Below, piece after piece: positions 45,380-59,657 of a stretch of 64,000 bases of DNA. Every line of letters starts with the position of its first letter. Within the stretch, counting starts at the first letter, position 1. The stretch is from Escherichia coli (GTDB lineage Bacteria > Pseudomonadota > Gammaproteobacteria > Enterobacterales > Enterobacteriaceae): positions 2,046,001 through 2,110,000 of the forward strand of contig CP089930.1 in NCBI GenBank assembly GCA_021307345.1. The letters are read 5' to 3'. The notes beneath the pieces were generated by a model. It was not told the DNA's origin and ran no database searches. It saw only the letters and a program-made list of their open reading frames with translations. Both the position numbers and the translations under genes were made by a program.

Positions 45380-47812
45380 ATGAGTGTGATTGCGCAGGCA
45401 GGGGCGAAAGGTCGTCAACTGCATAAATTTGGTGGCAGTAGTCTGGCTGATGTGAAGTGTTATTTGCGTGTCGCGGGCATTATGGCGGAGTACTCTCAGC
45501 CCGACGATATGATGGTGGTTTCCGCCGCCGGTAGCACCACTAACCAGTTGATTAACTGGTTGAAACTAAGCCAGACCGATCGTCTCTCTGCGCATCAGGT
45601 TCAACAAACGCTACGTCGTTATCAATGCGATCTGATTAGCGGCCTGTTACCCGCTGAAGAAGCCGATAGCCTTATTAGCGCCTTTGTCAGCGATCTTGAA
45701 CGCCTGGCGGCGCTGCTCGACAGCGGTATTAACGACGCGGTGTATGCGGAAGTGGTGGGTCACGGTGAAGTGTGGTCGGCGCGCCTGATGTCTGCGGTGC
45801 TTAACCAACAAGGACTGCCTGCGGCCTGGCTTGATGCCCGCGAGTTTTTACGTGCTGAACGCGCCGCACAACCGCAGGTTGATGAAGGCCTTTCGTACCC
45901 GTTGCTGCAACAACTGCTGGTGCAGCATCCGGGCAAACGTCTGGTAGTGACCGGGTTTATCAGCCGTAACAACGCCGGTGAAACGGTGCTGCTGGGGCGT
46001 AACGGTTCTGACTATTCCGCTACCCAAATCGGTGCGCTGGCGGGTGTTTCTCGCGTAACCATCTGGAGCGATGTCGCCGGGGTATACAGCGCCGACCCGC
46101 GTAAAGTGAAAGATGCCTGTCTGCTGCCGTTGCTGCGTCTTGATGAGGCCAGCGAGCTGGCTCGTCTGGCGGCACCTGTCCTCCACGCCCGTACTTTACA
46201 GCCAGTTTCTGGCAGCGAAATTGACCTGCAACTGCGCTGTAGCTACACGCCGGATCAAGGCTCTACACGCATTGAACGCGTGCTGGCTTCCGGTACAGGA
46301 GCGCGTATTGTCACCAGCCATGATGATGTTTGTTTGATTGAGTTTCAGGTGCCCGCCAGCCAGGACTTCAAACTGGCGCATAAAGAAATCGACCAGATCC
46401 TGAAACGCGCGCAGGTGCGCCCACTGGCGGTTGGCGTACATAACGATCGCCAGTTGCTGCAATTTTGCTACACCTCCGAAGTGGCTGACAGCGCCCTGAA
46501 AATTCTCGACGAAGCGGGATTACCTGGCGAACTGCGTCTGCGTCAGGGGCTGGCGCTGGTGGCGATGGTCGGGGCGGGCGTCACCCGTAACCCGCTGCAT
46601 TGCCACCGTTTCTGGCAGCAATTGAAAGGCCAGCCGGTCGAATTTACCTGGCAGTCGGATGACGGCATCAGCCTGGTGGCAGTGCTGCGTACCGGCCCAA
46701 CCGAAAGCCTGATTCAGGGGCTGCATCAGTCCGTATTTCGCGCGGAAAAACGCATTGGCCTGGTTCTGTTCGGCAAGGGCAATATCGGTTCCCGCTGGCT
46801 GGAACTGTTTGCCCGTGAGCAGAGTACGCTTTCGGCGCGTACCGGATTTGAATTTGTGCTGGCAGGCGTGGTGGACAGCCGCCGCAGCCTGTTGAGCTAT
46901 GACGGGCTGGACGCCAGCCGCGCGTTAGCGTTCTTCAATGATGAAGCCGTCGAGCAGGATGAAGAGTCGCTGTTCCTGTGGATGCGCGCCCATCCGTATG
47001 ATGATTTAGTGGTGCTGGACGTTACCGCCAGCCAGCAGCTTGCCGATCAATATCTCGATTTCGCCAGCCACGGTTTCCATGTTATCAGCGCCAACAAACT
47101 GGCGGGAGCGAGCGACAGCAATAAATATCGCCAGATCCACGACGCGTTCGAAAAAACCGGGCGCCACTGGCTGTATAACGCCACCGTCGGTGCGGGGTTG
47201 CCGATCAACCATACCGTGCGCGATCTGATCGACAGCGGCGACACTATTTTGTCGATCAGCGGGATCTTCTCCGGCACGCTCTCCTGGCTGTTCCTGCAAT
47301 TCGACGGTAGCGTGCCGTTTACCGAGCTGGTGGATCAGGCATGGCAGCAAGGGTTAACTGAACCTGACCCGCGTGATGACCTTTCCGGCAAAGACGTGAT
47401 GCGCAAGCTGGTGATTCTGGCGCGTGAAGCAGGTTACAACATCGAACCGGATCAGGTACGTGTGGAGTCGCTGGTGCCTGCTCATTGCGAAGGCGGCAGC
47501 ATCGACCATTTCTTTGAAAATGGCGATGAGCTGAACGAGCAGATGGTACAACGGCTGGAAGCTGCCCGCGAAATGGGGCTGGTGCTACGCTACGTGGCGC
47601 GTTTCGATGCCAACGGCAAAGCGCGTGTGGGCGTGGAAGCGGTGCGGGAAGATCATCCGCTGGCATCACTGCTGCCATGCGATAACGTCTTCGCCATCGA
47701 AAGCCGCTGGTATCGCGATAACCCGCTGGTGATCCGTGGACCAGGCGCAGGGCGCGATGTCACCGCTGGGGCGATTCAGTCGGATATTAATCGTCTGGCG
47801 CAGTTGTTGTAA
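45380..47812 (+). CDS. metL: bifunctional aspartokinase II / homoserine dehydrogenase II
   Basis: Catalyses the first and third steps of the aspartate pathway toward methionine. It is 810 residues: an aspartokinase domain (KFGGSSL at about 16; SDYSATQIGAL), a linker with ACT-like sequence (about 300-450), then homoserine dehydrogenase with the NAD-binding GKGNIGSRWLE (about 467). It is methionine-repressed rather than feedback-inhibited in E. coli. Confidence 0.98.
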   Translation: MSVIAQAGAKGRQLHKFGGSSLADVKCYLRVAGIMAEYSQPDDMMVVSAAGSTTNQLINWLKLSQTDRLSAHQVQQTLRRYQCDLISGLLPAEEADSLISAFVSDLERLAALLDSGINDAVYAEVVGHGEVWSARLMSAVLNQQGLPAAWLDAREFLRAERAAQPQVDEGLSYPLLQQLLVQHPGKRLVVTGFISRNNAGETVLLGRNGSDYSATQIGALAGVSRVTIWSDVAGVYSADPRKVKDACLLPLLRLDEASELARLAAPVLHARTLQPVSGSEIDLQLRCSYTPDQGSTRIERVLASGTGARIVTSHDDVCLIEFQVPASQDFKLAHKEIDQILKRAQVRPLAVGVHNDRQLLQFCYTSEVADSALKILDEAGLPGELRLRQGLALVAMVGAGVTRNPLHCHRFWQQLKGQPVEFTWQSDDGISLVAVLRTGPTESLIQGLHQSVFRAEKRIGLVLFGKGNIGSRWLELFAREQSTLSARTGFEFVLAGVVDSRRSLLSYDGLDASRALAFFNDEAVEQDEESLFLWMRAHPYDDLVVLDVTASQQLADQYLDFASHGFHVISANKLAGASDSNKYRQIHDAFEKTGRHWLYNATVGAGLPINHTVRDLIDSGDTILSISGIFSGTLSWLFLQFDGSVPFTELVDQAWQQGLTEPDPRDDLSGKDVMRKLVILAREAGYNIEPDQVRVESLVPAHCEGGSIDHFFENGDELNEQMVQRLEAAREMGLVLRYVARFDANGKARVGVEAVREDHPLASLLPCDNVFAIESRWYRDNPLVIRGPGAGRDVTAGAIQSDINRLAQLL

Positions 47813-47894
47813 GTTCAGGAGCCCAATTAGGCATGATGCACATGCTTATTGGGCTTATGGCCTTTAACATAATTTACCTAATTATCATTGAGTT

Positions 47895-47931
47895 GTAAGC
47901 CGGATAAGGTGTTCACGCTGCATCCGGCAAG
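47895..47931. repeat. REP element between metL and metF
   Basis: A REP palindrome (GTAAGCCGGATAAGG facing GCATCCGGC) after the metL stop. An imperfect hairpin of GCCCAAT / ATTGGGC at 47822-47854 precedes it and may end the metBL message. Confidence 0.85.
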
Positions 47932-48054
47932 AAACAATAAATCCGTCTGCCAGGTTTCTTGTAATTCCCATCCTGAATCTTTTTCATCTTCCCTGATTTT
48001 TCCTCACCATCATTGGTCAATTTTCGGTTGACGCCCCTCGGCTTTTCCTTCATC

Positions 48055-48086
48055 TTTACATCTGGACGTCTAAATGGATAGATGTT
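48055..48086 (+). promoter_or_regulatory. tandem MetJ boxes upstream of metF
   Basis: Consecutive 8-mers TTACATCT, TGGACGTC, TAAATGGA and TAGATGTT, similar to the AGACGTCT met box, 43-74 bp before the metF start. E. coli metF is known to have a long run of met boxes. Confidence 0.85.
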
Positions 48087-48125
48087 CACAACACAACATA
48101 TAACTACAAGCGATTGATGAGGTAA

Positions 48126-51528
<3,403 letters not shown>

Positions 51529-51537
51529 TCTGACCTC

Positions 51538-51574
51538 CTTCAGCGACTGCCTTTCAGGCAGTCGCTGAAGTTTC
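51538..51574 (+). terminator. katG terminator
   Basis: Perfect 15-bp stem (CTTCAGCGACTGCCT and its complement), 3-nt loop, followed by a T-rich stretch. Confidence 0.92.
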
Positions 51575-51624
51575 TTTACCGGCGTATAGTGTCGCTAACA
51601 AAACTACTACACGCTGGATCTCTC

Positions 51625-52530
51625 ATGCCTACTACGGGAAAGAGCAACCCACTGGCAATCAGTGGCCTGGTTGTGCTCACACTTATCTGGAGTTATAGCT
51701 GGATTTTCATGAAGCAAGTCACCAGCTACATCGGTGCCTTCGACTTCACCGCCTTACGCTGCATTTTCGGCGCTCTCGTTTTATTCATCGTCCTTTTATT
51801 ACGTGGTCGCGGAATGCGCCCGACGCCGTTTAAATACACCTTAGCCATCGCCCTGTTACAAACCTGCGGGATGGTAGGGCTGGCGCAGTGGGCGCTGGTC
51901 AGCGGCGGAGCGGGGAAGGTGGCGATCCTGAGCTATACCATGCCGTTCTGGGTGGTGATTTTCGCCGCGTTGTTTCTCGGTGAACGCCTGCGACGTGGGC
52001 AATATTTCGCGATACTGATTGCCGCTTTCGGCTTATTTTTGGTGTTGCAGCCGTGGCAACTCGATTTTTCTTCGATGAAAAGTGCCATGCTGGCAATCCT
52101 CTCCGGTGTTAGTTGGGGGGCGAGCGCGATTGTTGCTAAACGCCTTTATGCCCGCCATCCGCGCGTGGATTTATTGTCGTTAACATCCTGGCAGATGCTT
52201 TATGCGGCGCTGGTGATGAGTGCGGTCGCGTTACTGGTGCCACAACGTGAAATTGACTGGCAACCCACCGTGTTCTGGGCGCTGGCCTACAGTGCGATTC
52301 TGGCGACGGCGCTGGCCTGGAGCTTATGGTTGTTCGTGCTGAAAAACTTACCCGCCAGTATTGCCAGCTTAAGTACTCTGGCAGTTCCCGTTTGCGGGGT
52401 ACTGTTTTCGTGGTGGCTGCTCGGTGAGAATCCCGGCGCGGTTGAAGGTAGCGGTATTGTGCTGATTGTGCTGGCACTGGCGCTGGTGAGCCGTAAGAAA
52501 AAAGAAGCCGTCAGCGTAAAAAGGATCTGA
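51625..52530 (+). CDS. yijE: DMT-family exporter YijE (cystine exporter)
   Basis: An EamA-type inner-membrane transporter reported to export cystine in E. coli. The start at 51625 (MPTTGKSNP) gives 301 residues with about ten membrane segments arranged as two EamA repeats. It is convergent with yijF and probably has its own promoter after the katG terminator. Confidence 0.92.
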   Translation: MPTTGKSNPLAISGLVVLTLIWSYSWIFMKQVTSYIGAFDFTALRCIFGALVLFIVLLLRGRGMRPTPFKYTLAIALLQTCGMVGLAQWALVSGGAGKVAILSYTMPFWVVIFAALFLGERLRRGQYFAILIAAFGLFLVLQPWQLDFSSMKSAMLAILSGVSWGASAIVAKRLYARHPRVDLLSLTSWQMLYAALVMSAVALLVPQREIDWQPTVFWALAYSAILATALAWSLWLFVLKNLPASIASLSTLAVPVCGVLFSWWLLGENPGAVEGSGIVLIVLALALVSRKKKEAVSVKRI

Positions 52531-52555
52531 AGCGTATCTTCATGGGTGCTATCGC

Positions 52556-53173
52556 TTATTTCGTAAAATAGCGGTAGTGCCCGACAATCCGCCAGCTAAA
52601 CAGCACATCTTCCTCCTGTGCGCCTGCGCCAATGTTATGTATCACCAGCGGCGTACCGTCGCGGGCGAAGCCATCTGACACCACCCCAATATGCGCCAGC
52701 CCGTTATCTAATCGCCAGGAGACAATATCGCCCGCTTGATAGTCACTGGCGTTTTTGCTGGTGGGGCGTGTTTTATCGTGGCGGCTAAACCAGGTTTCCA
52801 GATTCGGCACCCGACGATGATCGATGTTGCTGTCCGGACGTTTTAACTGCCACTTTTGTGGATAATCGGCAAAATTCTTCGCCATATCTTCATGCACCAG
52901 CTTCTGCAAATCGACCTTCTGGCTGCGCAAGGCGCGGATCACTACATCAGAACATACGCCGCGCTCCTGCGGGACATCGCCGCCAGGATAGGTAAGCTGC
53001 ACATATGCCGGATCGTAAAACAGCGTGCTGCCAATTTGCTGTCTGGCACCGTCTGCGATGGCAAGGTTGGTGTTGGTCTGGATTTGTACCACGGTTGGTG
53101 GAACGGCGGGAGATTTTAAGGAGTGGCTGGTAAATCCCGTCAGAAGACTGACCAACGCGAGTGAAGCTTTCAT
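52556..53173 (-). CDS. yijF: DUF1287-family secreted protein YijF
   Basis: 205 residues, start MKASLALVS at 53173, with an N-terminal signal sequence (about 1-17). The DUF1287 family has an NlpC/P60-like look: Cys in RGVCSDVVIRAL and His in AHIGVVSDG. The function is unknown and a periplasmic location is likely. The frame continues upstream for 77 codons into a repeat region with no sign of conservation. Confidence 0.88.
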   Translation of the reverse strand: MKASLALVSLLTGFTSHSLKSPAVPPTVVQIQTNTNLAIADGARQQIGSTLFYDPAYVQLTYPGGDVPQERGVCSDVVIRALRSQKVDLQKLVHEDMAKNFADYPQKWQLKRPDSNIDHRRVPNLETWFSRHDKTRPTSKNASDYQAGDIVSWRLDNGLAHIGVVSDGFARDGTPLVIHNIGAGAQEEDVLFSWRIVGHYRYFTK

Positions 53174-53281
53174 CTGTTTCGTCCGTGAAAATAATCGTCG
53201 CAGATTCGACCTTCCGGGCGTTTGAATGTTCTGTGGGGAAAATGTCCAGAAGCGAATAAAAAAACTCCGAACAATGCGGAA

Positions 53282-53588
53282 TTTCAGATGGGTGACAAAG
53301 TAAAAAAGTGTCCGGACGGTTCCCTCACATCTTTGGGGAGAGGGCGAGGGGGAAAACCGTGCCCTCAGTGACGAATGAGCCAGTTTGGCAGCAATTTCCA
53401 ACACCCGGACAACGCTGGTGTTTCAGACGGGCGACAATGTATAAAACGTGCCCGGACGGTCCCCTCGCCCCTTTGGGGAGAGGGTTAGGGTGAGGGGAAC
53501 AAGCCAGCTCCGGCGCGACCCCGGCAAGGGGGAATACCGTGCCCACTTTGCCTGCAATCTCAAACTCCCGGACAAGCCGGGAGTTTGG
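53282..53588. repeat. imperfect direct duplication carrying Box C-like palindromes
   Basis: Two diverged copies of a roughly 139-bp unit start at TTTCAGATGG (53282) and TTTCAGACGG (53421). Each has a CGGACGGT segment, then CCCTC...TTTGGGGAGAGGG, then ACCGTGCCC, then CCCGGACAA. The second copy contains the 55-bp sequence at 53451-53505 that is shared, inverted, with 1012-1068. This fills most of the 421-bp yijF-gldA gap; no gene is seen. Confidence 0.8.
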
Positions 53589-53594
53589 CATAGG

Positions 53595-54698
53595 TTATTC
53601 CCACTCTTGCAGGAAACGCTGTCCGTACTGGTCGGCTACCAGCAGTGCGGCGTAAACCTGATCTGGCGTTGCGCCGCCTGGCATGTTGTGAATAGTTTCA
53701 CCTTCAGCACAAGATGCTTCTGCGACAATCCGCATTTTCGCCGGAATATCTTCTTTAATATCCAGTTGCGCCAGGGTAATTGGCAGACCAACGGCATGAC
53801 ACAGCGCCGCTACGGTTTCGATTTCCTCAACCGGTGCGTTTTCCAGCACCAGTTGTGTCAGCGTACCGAACGCCACTTTTTCACCGTGATAATAGTGATG
53901 CGCGTCCGGGATAGCGGTCAGGCCGTTATGCACCGCGTGTGCCGCAGCCAGACCACCGCTTTCAAAGCCTACACCGCTCAAATAGGTATTCGCTTCAATC
54001 ACGCGCTCCAGCGCCGGAGTTACCACATGCTGTTCGGCAGCAAGCATCGCTTTTTCGCCTTCTTCCAGCAGGGTGTTGTAGCACAGTTCAGCCAGCGCCA
54101 GCGCGGCCTGGGTGCACTTGCCGCCCGCCATCGTGGTCGCGCCACTGCGAGAGCAGGCACGTGCTTCAAACCAGGTTGCCAGCGCATCGCCGATACCCGC
54201 CGCTAACAGACGTGCAGGTGCGCCAGCAACGATTTTTGTATCCACAATGACGCGTTCCGGGTTGTTCGGCAGCAGCAGATAGCGGTCAAACTCACCATCA
54301 TCGGTGTAGATAACAGACAGTGCGCTACACGGTGCGTCGGTAGAGGCTATGGTCGGTGCGATTGCTACCGGAACGCCCATAAAGTGCGCCAGTGCTTTGG
54401 CGGTATCGAGAGTTTTGCCACCACCGATACCGAGAATTGCGCCACACTGAGCTGTTTCCGCAATGCCGCGCAGACGGTCGATCTCATTTTGCGAACATTC
54501 ACCGCCAAACGGCGCAATTTCTACTACCAGTCCAGCATCTTTAAAGCTTTTCTCGACAGTGGATTGAGCAAAGCCTAAAACAAATTTGTCACCCACCACT
54601 AACCAGCGTTCCGCCAGTGGCTTCAGGTATTCGCCCAGACGATTAATGACATCTGCGCCCTGGATGTATTTACCCGGTGATTGAATAATGCGGTCCAT
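53595..54698 (-). CDS. gldA: glycerol dehydrogenase
   Basis: A zinc- and NAD-dependent enzyme interconverting glycerol and dihydroxyacetone. The start at 54698 ([10 protein letters not shown]) gives 367 residues. The NAD loop [13 protein letters not shown] and the zinc ligands D (GIGDALATW), H (AAHAVHNG) and H (YHGEKVAFG) are visible. It is the last gene of ptsA-fsaB-gldA, 10 bp after fsaB; FsaB makes dihydroxyacetone, GldA's substrate. Confidence 0.97.
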   Translation of the reverse strand: MDRIIQSPGKYIQGADVINRLGEYLKPLAERWLVVGDKFVLGFAQSTVEKSFKDAGLVVEIAPFGGECSQNEIDRLRGIAETAQCGAILGIGGGKTLDTAKALAHFMGVPVAIAPTIASTDAPCSALSVIYTDDGEFDRYLLLPNNPERVIVDTKIVAGAPARLLAAGIGDALATWFEARACSRSGATTMAGGKCTQAALALAELCYNTLLEEGEKAMLAAEQHVVTPALERVIEANTYLSGVGFESGGLAAAHAVHNGLTAIPDAHHYYHGEKVAFGTLTQLVLENAPVEEIETVAALCHAVGLPITLAQLDIKEDIPAKMRIVAEASCAEGETIHNMPGGATPDQVYAALLVADQYGQRFLQEWE

Positions 54699-54708
54699 AA
54701 TTGCTCCT

Positions 54709-55371
54709 TTAGAGATGAGTAGTGCCAAATGCGGCGTTCCAGTCGTGTTCGAACTTCTCTATTGCTGACTCTACCGCAGGCGTGTTGAGCATTTGTTGCG
54801 CTACATCTAAGGGCAGGGTGATGGATTCACATCCTGCCAGCAAACAATCCAGCGCCTGACGCGGTGTTTTAAAGCTGGCAGCCAGCACCATGCTTTCTGG
54901 CGCGTGCATTTCCAGCAATGCTTGCAACTCCTGAACCGTGCGAATACCGTCACCGCCCTGGGCGTCGACGCGGTTAACATACGGAGCAACATATTTGGCG
55001 CCTGCCAGCGCGGCTAATAACCCTTGTGCGGCGCTATATACAGCGGTGCCAAGCGTAGTAATACCTTCTTTTTTCAGTATCTTAATTGCTGCCAGACCTT
55101 CGGCGGTTACCGGGATTTTCACCACGATGCCCGGAATGGCGTCGCGCAGACGCTTCGCTTCTTCCACCATACCCTGCGCGTCACGGCTCATGGTCTGAGC
55201 AAACAGAATGCCCTCATCACCAATCGCTTTTTGCAGACGCGGCAGCACTTCCCAGATGGACTCCTTGCTGGCAGCGATGATGCTCGGGTTAGTTGTCACC
55301 CCGGCAATCGGGAATATGCGTGCCAGACGTTCGACTTCTGCGACGTTAGCGGTGTCCAGATACAGTTCCAT
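54709..55371 (-). CDS. fsaB: fructose-6-phosphate aldolase 2
   Basis: A transaldolase-like class I aldolase that cleaves fructose 6-phosphate to dihydroxyacetone and glyceraldehyde 3-phosphate in vitro; formerly talC. It is 220 residues, with the Schiff-base lysine in [11 protein letters not shown] (K85). It lies between ptsA and gldA with gaps of 11 and 10 bp. The physiological substrate is not settled. Confidence 0.96.
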   Translation of the reverse strand: MELYLDTANVAEVERLARIFPIAGVTTNPSIIAASKESIWEVLPRLQKAIGDEGILFAQTMSRDAQGMVEEAKRLRDAIPGIVVKIPVTAEGLAAIKILKKEGITTLGTAVYSAAQGLLAALAGAKYVAPYVNRVDAQGGDGIRTVQELQALLEMHAPESMVLAASFKTPRQALDCLLAGCESITLPLDVAQQMLNTPAVESAIEKFEHDWNAAFGTTHL

Positions 55372-55382
55372 GATGTTTCCTT

Positions 55383-57884
55383 TTACAGTTCCAGTTCATG
55401 TTGCAGCAGGCTGGCGATAGCGTCGGCAGAGGCGGCGTTAACCAGCGCGTTACGGAATTCTTCGTGCATGATGCGACGAGCGAGGCGCGAGAAAATGCGC
55501 ATATGCTGATCGCCCGCAGCGTGTTTGTTCAGCGTTAACATAATGATGAATTGCGCTTCATCATCGCCCCAGCGCACCGGCGCTTGCAGACGCGCTACGC
55601 TGATGGTGGATTGCTCAATGTGTTCTGATTTGCTGTGTGGAATGGCAAAACTAAAGCCCAGACCGGTAGAGAAAACGGCCTCGCGCGCCCACAAGTCGGC
55701 TTCCAGTTTACGCGGATAGCGGCAGCGGCCCGCCAGCAGCAGGTTATCGGTCATGCCTTTGAGCACTTCTTCTTTGCTGCGCCAGTCGCTTTCCAGCGTG
55801 ATGCACTCAGCGGTGACCAGCGGTGCGTCCTGTTGTGTCATGCGGAATTGTGCCAGCAGGTGTTCCACTTCCAGCGAAGTACGGCAGGCCATTGCCTGGT
55901 TGAGCAACTGGCGGCACTCACGGCTATCAAGTTGCGCCATTCGCGCTTTCGCCGCCGGAATTGACGGTGCGCTCATGCTGAGTTCATCCAGCCCTAAACC
56001 GACCAGCAACGGCAGCACGGAACCTTTCGCTCCCAGTTCACCGCACAGACCAATCCATTTGCCCTGGCGATGCACCGCCTGTACGGCGTAGTCGAGCGCC
56101 CGCAAGAATGCCGGATTCAGGCTGTTGTAGTGACGGGTAACTTTGACGTTATCGCGATCTACTGCCAGCAGATATTGCGTCAGGTCATTACTACCGATAC
56201 TAAAGAAATCAATCTCTTCGCAGCACTGATCGATGATGAACATCACCGACGGCACTTCCAGCATAATGCCGAGCTGGATCTTCTCATCAAAAGGAATATG
56301 TTCGTTACGCAGTTGCTGTTTAGCTTCCGCCAGTTTTTCTTTCACCCATAAGATCTCTTCCATTGAGGAGATCATCGGGATCATGATTTTCAGGCTACCG
56401 TGAGCAGAGGCGCGCAGGATCGACCGTAGCTGCGTGGTAAACAGCGAGGCGTACTCTTCATAAATACGCACGGCGCGATAACCGAGGAACGGGTTAGCTT
56501 CTGCGGGAATGTTCAGATAATCAACGGGTTTGTCACCGCCAATGTCCATGGTACGCACAATAATGCTGCGCCCGTTGGCGGACTCCAGCGCCTGACAAAA
56601 AATGTTGTACAGCTCGCTTTCGCCTGGTGCGCTGGTGCGATCCATATAGAGCATTTCAGTGCGGAACAAACCAACGCCTTCCGCGCCATTGCCAAATGCG
56701 GCCTGCGCTTCCACGGAGTGGGCGATGTTAGCGGCAATTTCAATGCGGATACCGTCAGCGGTGCGGGCTTGCTGAGTCAGCCAGACACGTTGCTGCTCAC
56801 GCAGGGCGTCCTGTACGCGGGCTTCTTGTTGATAATAACGCGCTACCGCGTCTGTCGGTTCGACCACAATCGCCCCAGCGTTGCCGTCGATATAAATCGT
56901 TTGCTGCTGCCACGGAGTAAGCGTGTCGATATCCACGCCAACCAGTGTCGGAATGTTGAACGAACGGGCAAGAATAACTGTATGTGACGTGGTGCCGCCG
57001 CTTTTGAGTAACAAACCTTTGAGGTGATTTTTATCCAGTTCGAGGAACTGACTGGGGGTCAGTTCATCAGCCATACAAATGGCGGGCTGCGTCAGTTTGC
57101 CCGGTGCTGGAAAGCGTTGTTCACCGTAAATTTGCTGGAGTAACTGGAAGCAGACATCGCGCACATCCAGCGCACGTTCTTGCAGATAGCTGCTGCTGGA
57201 GCGGGCGAACTCTTCGCAAAAGTGATTCGCACTGGCAACAATCGCTTCGGCGCAGCTTAATCCGGCGCTGACGCCTGCCAGTAAATGTTCGCGCAGGGAA
57301 GTATCGCCAGCCAGGGATCGGTGCGCTTCCAGAATCGCGCTGGTGGCGCCGTCGCTATCCAGCAGACGAAACTCAATGTTTTTCAGTACCAGTGTCAGGC
57401 CGTTTTCCAGTGCGGATTGCTCGGCGTCAACGTCTTTGGCTGCGGGAAGATTACCCAGCGCGTTAAGATCTAAAGAAGAGATCGGCGTCAGAATGCCACC
57501 TGCGCTACCGCTGCATACGGTGCGGGCGCGGATAATTCTCGGATTCAGGTTGGTCAGTGAAACCGGCAACGGCTCCAGTTCGTCAGATTTAACTTCCGCC
57601 AGCGGCGCGTCGCAGTGGGGAAATTCATCGCGCAGCCATTGGCTTAAACGCTGGTGCGCTTCCTGTTCGTCGGCTCCGGAAATCAGTAACTGGCAGTTAT
57701 CGCCCACCAGCGTGTCGGTGCCAATCAGCGCCAGTGCGCTTTTGGCGTTGCCTTTGCGATCGGTGCGCAGGTTATGCCACTCAATTTGTGATGAAAAAGT
57801 ATTACACAGCGTTTCAACGTGGCTTGCCGGACGTGCATGTACGCCGTTAGGTAGCTCACAAATAAATTCTACAATCAGGGCCAT
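55383..57884 (-). CDS. ptsA: multiphosphoryl PTS protein: HPr, EI and EIIA(Fru) fusion
   Basis: 833 residues with three PTS modules. An HPr-like domain (1-90) has the His in GVHARPASH. Enzyme I (about 110-680) has the phospho-His in [13 protein letters not shown] and the PEP-binding [12 protein letters not shown]. An EIIA(Fru) domain (about 690-833) has the His in [11 protein letters not shown]. It could phosphorylate FrwB and FrwD independently of general PTS proteins. It is divergent from frwC across 308 bp and heads ptsA-fsaB-gldA. Confidence 0.96.
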   Translation of the reverse strand: MALIVEFICELPNGVHARPASHVETLCNTFSSQIEWHNLRTDRKGNAKSALALIGTDTLVGDNCQLLISGADEQEAHQRLSQWLRDEFPHCDAPLAEVKSDELEPLPVSLTNLNPRIIRARTVCSGSAGGILTPISSLDLNALGNLPAAKDVDAEQSALENGLTLVLKNIEFRLLDSDGATSAILEAHRSLAGDTSLREHLLAGVSAGLSCAEAIVASANHFCEEFARSSSSYLQERALDVRDVCFQLLQQIYGEQRFPAPGKLTQPAICMADELTPSQFLELDKNHLKGLLLKSGGTTSHTVILARSFNIPTLVGVDIDTLTPWQQQTIYIDGNAGAIVVEPTDAVARYYQQEARVQDALREQQRVWLTQQARTADGIRIEIAANIAHSVEAQAAFGNGAEGVGLFRTEMLYMDRTSAPGESELYNIFCQALESANGRSIIVRTMDIGGDKPVDYLNIPAEANPFLGYRAVRIYEEYASLFTTQLRSILRASAHGSLKIMIPMISSMEEILWVKEKLAEAKQQLRNEHIPFDEKIQLGIMLEVPSVMFIIDQCCEEIDFFSIGSNDLTQYLLAVDRDNVKVTRHYNSLNPAFLRALDYAVQAVHRQGKWIGLCGELGAKGSVLPLLVGLGLDELSMSAPSIPAAKARMAQLDSRECRQLLNQAMACRTSLEVEHLLAQFRMTQQDAPLVTAECITLESDWRSKEEVLKGMTDNLLLAGRCRYPRKLEADLWAREAVFSTGLGFSFAIPHSKSEHIEQSTISVARLQAPVRWGDDEAQFIIMLTLNKHAAGDQHMRIFSRLARRIMHEEFRNALVNAASADAIASLLQHELEL

Positions 57885-58192
57885 TGCCTTTCTCCCGGTA
57901 CGGTTTTCTGTTTACAGGATAAGAGCGCACGGCAACGGCCTGCCATGTGACAAATCTGCCAAAAGCTGGACAAATGTAATGTAACCGCCAATTTGCGACG
58001 CGTCTCACAAGACGCGTCACTCCGGCATGATTCCGAGTTAACGCAAGTTATGAGGCGGATCGCATTTTTGTACAGACATTACAAAAATCCAGTAAATGGC
58101 CTTTTTATCCACTGTTTGCCCTGCTTGCGATTGCCTATTGTTTCTGCCATCAAAAATATGGACATGGGCTTTACTAAGCCCGGGAGCGACTT
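57885..58192. promoter_or_regulatory. ptsA / frwC divergent intergenic region
   Basis: 308 bp without a gene, presumed to contain both promoters and the operator for the adjacent regulator YijO. The segment at about 57940-57975 is AT-rich, and a GC-rich inverted motif ACGCGTCTCACAAGACGCGT occurs near 57999-58018. No CRP or other named site was assigned. Confidence 0.45.
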
Positions 58193-59272
58193 ATGAATGA
58201 GTTGGTGCAGATCCTGAAAAACACCCGTCAGCACTTAATGACGGGCGTTTCACACATGATTCCCTTCGTGGTATCGGGCGGTATTTTGCTGGCGGTTTCC
58301 GTCATGTTGTATGGCAAAGGCGCAGTGCCGGATGCCGTCGCCGATCCGAATCTGAAAAAACTGTTTGATATCGGCGTCGCGGGTTTGACGCTGATGGTGC
58401 CTTTCCTCGCGGCGTACATCGGTTATTCCATTGCAGAACGCTCTGCGCTGGCGCCGTGCGCTATTGGTGCCTGGGTTGGTAACAGTTTCGGCGCGGGCTT
58501 CTTTGGCGCGCTGATCGCCGGGATTATCGGCGGCATCGTGGTGCATTACCTGAAGAAAATTCCGGTGCATAAAGTTCTGCGTTCTGTCATGCCCATCTTC
58601 ATTATCCCAATCGTCGGCACACTGATTACCGCTGGCGTCATGATGTGGGGGCTGGGTGAGCCGGTGGGTGCGTTGACTAACAGCCTGACCCAGTGGCTTC
58701 AGGGAATGCAGCAGGGCAGCATTGTTATGCTGGCGGTGATCATGGGATTGATGCTGGCGTTCGATATGGGCGGCCCGGTTAACAAAGTGGCTTATGCATT
58801 CATGCTGATTTGCGTTGCTCAGGGGGTTTATACCGTGGTGGCCATTGCCGCTGTGGGTATTTGTATCCCGCCGCTGGGTATGGGGCTGGCGACGTTGATT
58901 GGTCGTAAAAATTTCTCCGCTGAAGAGCGCGAAACGGGTAAAGCGGCGCTGGTGATGGGGTGTGTTGGCGTCACTGAAGGGGCGATTCCTTTCGCCGCCG
59001 CCGATCCGTTACGTGTGATCCCTTCCATCATGGTCGGTTCTGTTTGTGGCACGGTGACCGCAGCAATGGTCGGTGCGCAGTGCTATGCAGGCTGGGGGGG
59101 GCTGATTGTGCTGCCGGTGGTTGAAGGTAAGTTGGGTTATATCGCAGCAGTGGCTGTCGGGGCGGTTGTGACGGCAGTCTGCGTGAACGTGCTGAAAAGT
59201 CTGGCGCGTAAAAATGGGTCTTCGGCTGATGAGAAGGAAGATGACCTGGATCTGGATTTTGAAATTAATTAA
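58193..59272 (+). CDS. frwC: fructose-family PTS permease EIIC
   Basis: The membrane channel subunit of a fructose-like PTS, substrate not established. It is 359 residues with about ten hydrophobic segments and the EIIC(Fru) signature (AFDMGGPVNKVAYAF; GCVGVTEGAIPFAAADP). The C-terminus is short and acidic. It is the first gene of frwC-frwB-pflD-pflC-frwD. Confidence 0.95.
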   Translation: MNELVQILKNTRQHLMTGVSHMIPFVVSGGILLAVSVMLYGKGAVPDAVADPNLKKLFDIGVAGLTLMVPFLAAYIGYSIAERSALAPCAIGAWVGNSFGAGFFGALIAGIIGGIVVHYLKKIPVHKVLRSVMPIFIIPIVGTLITAGVMMWGLGEPVGALTNSLTQWLQGMQQGSIVMLAVIMGLMLAFDMGGPVNKVAYAFMLICVAQGVYTVVAIAAVGICIPPLGMGLATLIGRKNFSAEERETGKAALVMGCVGVTEGAIPFAAADPLRVIPSIMVGSVCGTVTAAMVGAQCYAGWGGLIVLPVVEGKLGYIAAVAVGAVVTAVCVNVLKSLARKNGSSADEKEDDLDLDFEIN

Positions 59273-59286
59273 TTGAGGAACGAGCC

Positions 59287-59607
59287 ATGACGAAAATTAT
59301 TGCAGTAACCGCATGTCCTTCAGGTGTTGCCCATACCTATATGGCGGCAGAGGCGCTGGAAAGCGCCGCGAAAGCGAAAGGCTGGGAAGTGAAAGTAGAA
59401 ACCCAGGGCTCAATTGGCCTGGAAAATGAACTGACTGCGGAAGATGTGGCGAGTGCCGATATGGTGATTCTGACCAAAGATATCGGCATCAAGTTTGAAG
59501 AGCGTTTTGCTGGCAAGACCATCGTGCGCGTCAACATCAGCGATGCAGTAAAACGCGCTGATGCCATCATGAGCAAAATCGAAGCCCATCTGGCGCAAAC
59601 CGCTTAA
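59287..59607 (+). CDS. frwB: fructose-family PTS EIIB
   Basis: A 106-residue EIIB(Fru) domain protein with the phosphorylatable cysteine in VTACPSGVAHTYMAAEAL (C11). It is separate from frwC by 14 bp and paralogous to frwD downstream. Confidence 0.95.
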   Translation: MTKIIAVTACPSGVAHTYMAAEALESAAKAKGWEVKVETQGSIGLENELTAEDVASADMVILTKDIGIKFEERFAGKTIVRVNISDAVKRADAIMSKIEAHLAQTA

Positions 59608-59615
59608 GTTCTTAT

Positions 59616-59633
59616 CCCGCCCGCAAGGGCGGG
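59616..59633 (+). terminator. hairpin between frwB and pflD
   Basis: Perfect 7-bp stem CCCGCCC / GGGCGGG with a GCAA loop and no long T run. It may act as a weak attenuator or mRNA-stabilising element separating frwCB from pflDC. Confidence 0.6.
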
Positions 59634-59657
59634 TTCGCTTTCCTACAGGAGTTCCTC

